DNA from: Dromaius novaehollandiae
Taxonomy: Eukaryota > Chordata > Aves > Casuariiformes > Dromaiidae
Direction: 5' to 3'
NCBI RefSeq assembly: GCF_036370855.1
Contig: NC_088099.1
Location: forward strand, 23,341,501 to 23,405,500
DNA: 64,000 nt
Numbering within the stretch: position 1 is the stretch's first letter; each line of letters opens with the position of its first letter. Below the pieces are notes generated by a model. The model saw nothing but the letters and a program-made list of their open reading frames with translations. It made no database searches and was not told the origin of the DNA. Positions 60,301 to 64,000 of this stretch are shown here, in pieces. A program made the position numbers and the translations under genes.

Positions 60301-62839
60301 TGTAGAAGAGGCTCAAGAGGGTACACTATGCTTTTAAACATGATAGTATCAGATTACTTGGAATTTGATTTTAAATGATCTATGAGATTTTTGGTATGAT
60401 TTGCTGTAGTTTAATGCCCTAATTCTTGACAATGCCACATATGTGTTTCTCCCAGGAGGCTTGACAGCCCTTTTCTTGAGATAAACCCCAAATCATCTTG
60501 TGCAATTTGAAATTCACTTCAATGCACTGTGTATTGTCTAGAAACAAAAATGTGCACGATCTGAGTTTTGTCTTGAAGGAACCATAGAGAAAGAAGTATA
60601 GAAAACTCAGAGGGGAAACTGTGTCTTAATTTCCACGTGCTTTGAAGATATTCTTTTTTTTTTTCATTTTGACATTCTAAGATTGGTGATTACAGGTAGA
60701 TGAATGAGGATACTGAAAAGCAAACGCAGATCTTCTGAAAGACAAAAAACAGAGGGAGAGGTATAGATGTGACTAAATTAGCTATGCCTTAGGTATAATA
60801 CACAAGTCACCCCTAACATTACCCAGCTATTTGTGGAGAGGGATTTTCTTTTACTCTAAACATATAAAATAGCCTTCGCTGCAATTAAAGGTATTTTTTT
60901 TTTAATGAGAAGTCTTATGCTAGAGCAAAACATGGAGACTATGTTTATAAAGTACAGAAATTCTGATTAATTTTGTAAATCTAATCCAAAACACCATGCT
61001 TTCCATTTCTAAATTAAATTGTTTTGATCATTCTCCTGCTGATATTTCCATTATAACCATGAAAGAATCTTTTCTTTTGCTGTGCAGATTAGGAAATATT
61101 TGGGGATCTGCTTTTATTAGTGAGTTGTGGAATTAATTATAAAATTTAAAGAAAGAAGTAGCTTGTTTGTTGGGTTGTTTTTTCTGAATTCACTCTGGTT
61201 CCTAAAGTGGTACCTAATTTTGACACTATAGGACAGTTCAACTTTTGACTTGACATGCAGTATTAAAAACCGTGCTGTGCGGTATTTCTTTTCTTTCAGA
61301 ATGTGGTGGTGAACTGACAGATACTTATGGCTCCATAAGCTCTCCAGGATACCCGGGTAACTATCCTATTAACAGAGACTGTCTCTGGACCATCTCAACC
61401 AGTCCCGGCCTCCTCATCACATTTGCTTTTGGCACACTAAGCCTAGAACACCATGAAAATTGCAGCTATGACCATCTAGAGGTAAAACTTCCTTGTGAAT
61501 TATGACAACATTTTATGGCAATGTTATTGCAGAACAAGATATTTCAAAACTTTTTTCTATGTACAGAAGAGGAACGTTTGAAAATTAAATCTTGAGTTGA
61601 AATGTTCATTTGTACTTGCTTATCCCAGTCATGGAGGCACACTGAGACACAGGCAGAATAACAGAAAGAGGATGAAATACTGCTCCACTGAAGTCAGTGG
61701 AAGTCTTGCCACTAAAGAGGATGGGATTTAGGCCAAATACCTATTGGGAAGCTTTCCCTTTCTTACAAAGTCCAGTCCCCAAACTCCTAGTCAAATGTCT
61801 ACCCACAGAGAATTCATCAGTCAAAGGAAAACTGTTAGAGAAATGGATCTAAGATTAATAGGCTCTTATTATACCACCATCAATGGCTTGATGTGTGAGC
61901 TTTTTTCAAGTACAAATTGATCATTATGGAATTCACAAATGCCCAATTATAGAAATGAGACAATGTTTTAGAATAGGATGTTCTTCAAAATTGGGCACTG
62001 CAGAAGATGATTTTAAGAAAACAGCATAATAGTAGATCTCCTGATATTTTCTTTCCCTCTCACAAAAACCTTAATGATCTCTCCTAGGAGCACCATCACA
62101 GTTCTGCCAGTGGGTCCATTTCTTGCTCCCTGCATGTTTTGGGGAAATTTTCTATGAGTTTTCCCTCCACCCATCATCCGCAATATCTCCTGGGGCCCCT
62201 TAAGATAACTTTAAAAATGTTGGTACTGTCCACAATTGGTATACATCTATTAATCCTAACTGCTGATTTATCATTCTGTTTAGATTCGAGATGGTCTCCT
62301 TCCACAAGACCCAGTCCTCGGTAAATACTGTAGCACTGGCTCTCCACCCCCACTCCAAACCACTGGCCCGTACGCATGGATTCACTTTCACTCTGATGAC
62401 GCAGTTACTGATAAAGGCTTCCATATTGTCTATACGACATCACCTGGTAAGTTAAATTCAGCATTAAAGTTGGGACTGTGACATTCCCATGATATAGCCA
62501 ACAGGACATGAATGGATGTGATAAACACCTGCAATTTAATAATACAGGAAACCTCTTTGCCTTGCAGCCATTGTACAGAGGCAGCCTAAACTGAAAGACT
62601 TATGATACTTGTGAATATCTCAACTACTTTTCTTTTTTCTTAATATAGCAGATACAAATTGCGGAGGAAATTACACAGATAGCGAAGGGGTTATCATGTC
62701 CCCTTTCTGGCCTAATCCTTATATTAACAACCGACAATGTATCTACATTATCAGACAACCAGAGGATGAAAAAATATACCTCAACTTCACCCACATGGAG
62801 CTGGAGAATCACACTGGTTGTTCATCGAATTACATTGAG
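42202..62839 (+). CDS. CUBN: CUBN (cubilin), 5' part, 17 coding exons, continues beyond the window
   Basis: Cubilin is the peripheral-membrane endocytic receptor that, with amnionless and megalin, takes up intrinsic factor-vitamin B12 in gut and filtered proteins in kidney and yolk sac. Exons: 42202-42320, 42490-42619, 42964-43056, 44024-44062, 44804-44905, 45832-45935, 49763-49889, 51316-51484, 52279-52410, 53360-53455, 54026-54147, 56252-56438, 58207-58325, 59708-59942, 61300-61481, 62284-62446, 62649-62839. Together they give 770 residues in one frame. Layout: signal peptide (about 1-22), RQKR furin-type site (31-34), a beta-rich and coiled-coil assembly region (about 40-130), eight EGF-like domains (134-468), CUB1 (475-589), CUB2 (593-706), start of CUB3 (from 711). 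EGF2, 4, 5 and 8 carry the D-x-D/N-E calcium signature or a variant. All family domains appear in order. About 24 further CUB domains are expected to the right. Confidence 0.97.
42490..42619 (+). CDS. CUBN: CUBN coding exon 2 (residues 40-83)
   Basis: It encodes [20 protein letters not shown] then [20 protein letters not shown] and LFSQ, very close to the human N-terminal segment that forms the trimeric stem binding amnionless. Acceptor CAACAG, donor GTGATA. Intron 2 (42620-42963) holds nothing notable. Confidence 0.95.
42964..43056 (+). CDS. CUBN: CUBN coding exon 3 (residues 84-114, coiled coil)
   Basis: It encodes [20 protein letters not shown] then [11 protein letters not shown], with heptad-like hydrophobic spacing, part of the trimerising coiled coil. 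N103-V-S is a potential N-glycosylation site. Acceptor TTTAG, donor GTGAGT. Intron 3 (43057-44023) has no recognisable feature. Confidence 0.94.
44024..44062 (+). CDS. CUBN: CUBN coding exon 4 (residues 115-127, coiled coil)
   Basis: A 39-base microexon-like coding block encoding [13 protein letters not shown]. It continues the heptad pattern and aligns with human VDLERKFQGLQQ. Acceptor TTGCAG, donor GTGAGT, in phase on both sides. Intron 4 (44063-44803) ends with an A-rich tract at 44660-44724. Confidence 0.93.
44804..44905 (+). CDS. CUBN: CUBN coding exon 5 (residues 128-161, EGF1)
   Basis: It encodes [20 protein letters not shown] then [14 protein letters not shown], most of EGF1 with five of its six cysteines; the sixth is C165 in the next exon. 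Acceptor TTTCAG, donor GTGAGT. Intron 5 (44906-45831) shows nothing notable. Confidence 0.96.
45832..45935 (+). CDS. CUBN: CUBN coding exon 6 (residues 162-195, end of EGF1 and start of EGF2)
   Basis: It encodes [20 protein letters not shown] then [19 protein letters not shown] is a calcium-binding EGF signature. Acceptor CTTAG, donor GTAACT, phase 2. Intron 6 (45936-49762, 3.8 kb) contains GC-rich patches at about 46170-46720 and 48890-49200 amid AT-rich DNA, with no recognisable gene. Confidence 0.96.
48890..49200. other. GC- and CpG-rich patch in CUBN intron 6
   Basis: Local GC content is high and CpG dinucleotides cluster around 49010-49150, in an AT-rich intron. Overlapping open frames on both strands follow from the composition and match nothing I know. 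It could be an intronic promoter or enhancer island, or a GC-rich repeat; I cannot decide. Confidence 0.45.
49763..49889 (+). CDS. CUBN: CUBN coding exon 7 (residues 196-238, end of EGF2 and EGF3)
   Basis: It encodes [20 protein letters not shown] then [20 protein letters not shown] and ANT, aligning with human PPETYGPQCASKYDDCEGG. Acceptor CATTAG, donor GTAAGG, phase 0. Intron 7 (49890-51315) has no feature recognised. Confidence 0.96.
51316..51484 (+). CDS. CUBN: CUBN coding exon 8 (residues 239-294, end of EGF3 and EGF4)
   Basis: It starts [20 protein letters not shown] and includes DLDEC, the EGF4 calcium signature. The exon is much more GC-rich than its flanks. The donor GTAGCG is weak (C at +5), but the phase-1 join to exon 9 restores a normal EGF domain. 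The nearest alternative donor, 29 bases on, would break the frame. Intron 8 (51485-52278) carries old-repeat fragments near 51731-51750 and 51845-51885. Confidence 0.95.
51845..51885 (+). mobile_element. Possible CR1 tail relic
   Basis: TTTAATAGTCTCTTCAAGCC then TTAAAATCTATGAC looks like a mutated copy of the old CR1 end (GGTCCCTTCTGGCCTTAAAATCTATG) as I remember it. The match is short. Confidence 0.35.
52279..52410 (+). CDS. CUBN: CUBN coding exon 9 (residues 295-338, EGF4 end and EGF5)
   Basis: It encodes [20 protein letters not shown] then [20 protein letters not shown] and LCPP. DIDEC marks EGF5. Acceptor TTTCAG, donor GTAAAA, phase 1. Intron 9 (52411-53359) holds a GC-rich patch at about 52800-53030 and a TA/CA microsatellite at 53066-53135. 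Confidence 0.96.
53066..53135. repeat. TA/CA microsatellite in CUBN intron 9
   Basis: A TATATA tract runs into about eight CA units and back into TATATA. It is likely length-variable between individuals. Confidence 0.9.
53360..53455 (+). CDS. CUBN: CUBN coding exon 10 (residues 339-370, EGF5 end and EGF6)
   Basis: It encodes [20 protein letters not shown] then [12 protein letters not shown], aligning with human DICSVSNGGCHPDASC. Acceptor GAACAG, donor GTATGG, phase 1. Intron 10 (53456-54025) shows nothing notable. Confidence 0.95.
54026..54147 (+). CDS. CUBN: CUBN coding exon 11 (residues 371-411, EGF6 end and EGF7)
   Basis: It encodes [20 protein letters not shown] then [20 protein letters not shown] and L. 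The YTG.GYGPNGC block is shared with human. Acceptor CCAAG, donor GTAAGT, phase 0. Intron 11 (54148-56251) contains a 20-base tandem duplication at 54571-54610. Confidence 0.95.
54571..54610. repeat. Two-copy 20-base tandem repeat in CUBN intron 11
   Basis: TCTGTTCTTCTTTTCATCTT is followed directly by the same 20 bases with one substitution. It is a short pyrimidine-rich duplication. Confidence 0.85.
56252..56438 (+). CDS. CUBN: CUBN coding exon 12 (residues 412-473, EGF7 end and EGF8)
   Basis: It encodes [20 protein letters not shown] then [20 protein letters not shown] and the rest of EGF8 to QHAQH. N429-C-T is a possible N-glycosylation site. The exon and the 200 bases after it are strikingly GC- and CpG-rich between AT-rich introns. 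Acceptor CTGCAG, donor GTATGG, phase 1. Intron 12 (56439-58206) is otherwise plain. Confidence 0.96.
58207..58325 (+). CDS. CUBN: CUBN coding exon 13 (residues 474-513, start of CUB1)
   Basis: It encodes [20 protein letters not shown] then [20 protein letters not shown], a typical CUB opening (CGG, G.F.YPN.P, C.W.I). Acceptor CTGCAG, donor GTAAAA, phase 0. Intron 13 (58326-59707) has a diverged tandem duplication at 59053-59127. Confidence 0.96.
59053..59127. repeat. Diverged tandem duplication, about 49-base period, in CUBN intron 13
   Basis: CTAGTGATTTATACAGCATT at 59053 and CTAGTGGTTTACACAGCGTT at 59102 are two mutated copies, each followed by ATATAC or ATATGC. Confidence 0.7.
59708..59942 (+). 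CDS. CUBN: CUBN coding exon 14 (residues 514-591, rest of CUB1)
   Basis: It starts [20 protein letters not shown] and continues through LGKYCGSS to [12 protein letters not shown]. The acidic residues in LEASNDC and SDFLQIHDG sit where calcium-binding CUB domains have theirs. Acceptor CTGTTAG, donor GTAAGT, phase 1. Intron 14 (59943-61299) has no feature recognised. Confidence 0.96.
61300..61481 (+). CDS. CUBN: CUBN coding exon 15 (residues 592-652, first part of CUB2)
   Basis: It starts [20 protein letters not shown] and includes [20 protein letters not shown], nearly the same as human [13 protein letters not shown]. Acceptor TTTCAG, donor GTAAAA, phase 0. Intron 15 (61482-62283) has an old-repeat-like stretch at 61681-61735. 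Confidence 0.97.
61681..61735. repeat. Possible ancient amniote interspersed repeat fragment
   Basis: TCCACTGAAGTCAGTGGAAG then TCTTGCCACT and GGGATTTAGGCC resembles a repeat I recall from turtles and birds (ACTGAAGTCAATGGGAG...AGGATCAGGCC). A related 20-base stretch lies at 51731-51750. The class is uncertain. Confidence 0.4.
62284..62446 (+). CDS. CUBN: CUBN coding exon 16 (residues 653-706, rest of CUB2)
   Basis: It encodes [20 protein letters not shown] then [20 protein letters not shown] and the rest to YTTSP, aligning with human [27 protein letters not shown]. Acceptor TTTAG, donor GTAAGT, phase 1. The next intron is only 202 bases. Confidence 0.97.
62649..62839 (+). CDS. CUBN: CUBN coding exon 17 (residues 707-770, first half of CUB3)
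   Basis: It starts [20 protein letters not shown] and includes [20 protein letters not shown], ending NYIE, as in human. The acceptor region reads TAGCAG, so splicing could start at 62649 or 62652, adding or dropping one Ala without a frame change. N714-Y-T is one of several potential N-glycosylation sites. Donor GTGACT, phase 0. The partner exon carrying the rest of CUB3 is beyond the window. Confidence 0.95.
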
Positions 62840-63206
62840 GTGACTTTTCATAAGCAACTGATATGAAAGGTTGATTACATAGATGTACAAAACTATGCAG
62901 CATAACTTCTGTCTCACTACAAGAATAGACATTAATCAAGGGAGTAAGTATACCAGTTTATTAGGGTCCAAAAGCCTGAAAGAGCAGGACACCACATTCA
63001 GAATGAACCAAAGATGAGATAACAAGAAATCAGTCTAACACTAACCCGCTATCAGCTGTACATGATTAAGATGGAGTTTAAACCTTTGGTGAATGCATAC
63101 CCAATGCAAGCAAAATATAACTAATGCCACGGCCACTACATAGCATTTTCTGGAGTCACGGTGTTATGCTCAAAATTTTGCTGATGGGCAAAAGGGAAGC
63201 ACACCT

Positions 63207-63287
63207 TATATATATGTATATGTATACATAAGTATATATATGTGTATATATATACACACATATATATGCCCTTACATATATATATAA
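63207..63287. repeat. TATATG-type microsatellite in CUBN intron 17
   Basis: About 80 bases of interrupted TA, TG and CA dinucleotides. Confidence 0.9.
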
Positions 63288-63289
63288 GA

Positions 63290-64000
63290 ATTTATTGTTA
63301 GTATAATTGAAAAGAGTCTAATTCAAGAAGCATTATTAGTCTAGATATAATTATGACAGAAAAAGAAGGAATAATAGTACAGTTAGAATACTTCTATACA
63401 GAAAAAGTAATAATAAAAATACAACTAAAATTGTAACACACCTCTTAGCTTCTATCTCCTTTTCCTGGAGTTGTGCTCACCCTCCCATTGCTCCTCTGGC
63501 TCCTAAAGCCAGTTCCCCAGGGCTCCTGGAGAGGACAACACCGTGAACCCTCAGCCCCTGGCTGGAGTCCTTTGCGGGAGGACTGTGGTGTTAGCATTGT
63601 CTAGGATCCACCCGAGGTCTTTTTTATATGTTTGCTAACACGCTTTTACACCTTGCTCTTTCTTCATTGGTCTTTTTACGCTCCATTTTACGCTTGGATT
63701 TACTATATATGGTGCCTTTTATGCCTGCTAGATGCTCACTCTTTGTGCTTTGTCCCCCTGAAACCAGGCTTGTGCAGCTCCAGGTCTGCACTTCTTTAAT
63801 TGATCGCAGATGAGTTACGGGAGGGCGCCATGCAGGCTGGGGAGGCTGTGTACGGCCGTGGGTCTCGATGCAGAGCCGGTGCCCCTCCGTTACAGCCCCA
63901 CGCCTGCTCTCGGCCACGTGCATCCAGGGCCCCCGCTCCCGCGGCCTCTGCTGCAAACCAGGCCTGGGCCCCTCCGACCGCACTGCTTTGTGCCTCCTTC
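63290..64000. mobile_element. Possible unidentified interspersed repeat, LTR-like in composition
   Basis: An A-rich stretch (63290-63440) abuts a GC-rich block that runs to the edge and breaks sharply with the intron around it. Read on the minus strand it is GC-rich, then AT-rich, and ends with AATAAA next to a TA microsatellite (63287-63295), as some retroposons do. A 119-codon minus-strand open frame (63624-63983) matches nothing I know. I could not match it to a named family, and a plain GC-rich intron patch is equally possible. Confidence 0.25.

Larger units (their letters stand above)
62840..64000. other. CUBN: CUBN intron 17, cut by the window edge
   Basis: No further CUB exon is recognisable. 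The intron contains a TA/TG microsatellite at 63207-63287 and then an abrupt GC-rich segment from about 63460 to the window end. Confidence 0.75.

Noticed and set aside
62840-64000. The second half of CUB3
   Set aside because: No in-frame block with the expected VRDG...GK.CG pattern follows; the exon must lie beyond the window.
1-64000. CRISPR arrays, prokaryotic operons, tRNA or rRNA genes, or an intact mobile element
   Set aside because: The window is intron-bearing vertebrate DNA. I saw no regularly spaced repeats, no tRNA-like clover leaf and no intact transposase or reverse transcriptase frame.

Overview
The window is vertebrate nuclear DNA. It is intron-rich, AT-rich between exons, and contains two split genes in tandem on the + strand with GT-AG splice sites. 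The first, at about 2541-32711, is a complete TRDMT1 (DNMT2), the cytosine-5 tRNA methyltransferase, with 11 coding exons and 400 codons. The second, starting at 42202 and running off the right edge, is the 5' part of CUBN (cubilin), with 17 coding exons and 770 codons out of roughly 3,600 in the family. The TRDMT1-then-CUBN order and orientation match the human 10p13 arrangement. Proteins close to, but distinct from, the mammalian ones, compact introns, few young repeats and decayed CR1 LINE relics suggest a sauropsid, most likely a bird. I cannot name the species.

Layout: 1-1580 is AT-rich upstream DNA without a gene. About 1590-2900 is a CpG-rich island over TRDMT1 exon 1, with a 66-nt pure purine tract just upstream of the start codon. 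2541-32711 is TRDMT1, with a first intron of 8.9 kb. 32712 to about 33365 is its 3' UTR, with two candidate poly(A) signals. About 33370-42200 is intergenic, holding a CR1 relic and a long but unconvincing antisense ORF at 40698-41429. 42202-62839 is CUBN: signal peptide, furin-type site, coiled coil, eight EGF-like domains, CUB1, CUB2 and the first half of CUB3. 62840-64000 is the next CUBN intron, with a TA/TG microsatellite and a GC-rich segment that may be an interspersed repeat.

The two genes have unrelated jobs. TRDMT1 modifies the anticodon loop of tRNA in nucleus and cytoplasm. CUBN encodes a secreted, membrane-tethered endocytic receptor. Their adjacency is old synteny, not an operon. 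I found no mobile defence system, CRISPR array, tRNA or rRNA gene, intact transposon or other novel system. The observations most worth a second look are a NAGNAG tandem acceptor at CUBN exon 17, two in-frame TRDMT1 starts, a 9-residue longer TRDMT1 linker, the promoter purine tract, GC-rich islands inside CUBN, and the unclassified GC-rich element at the right edge.
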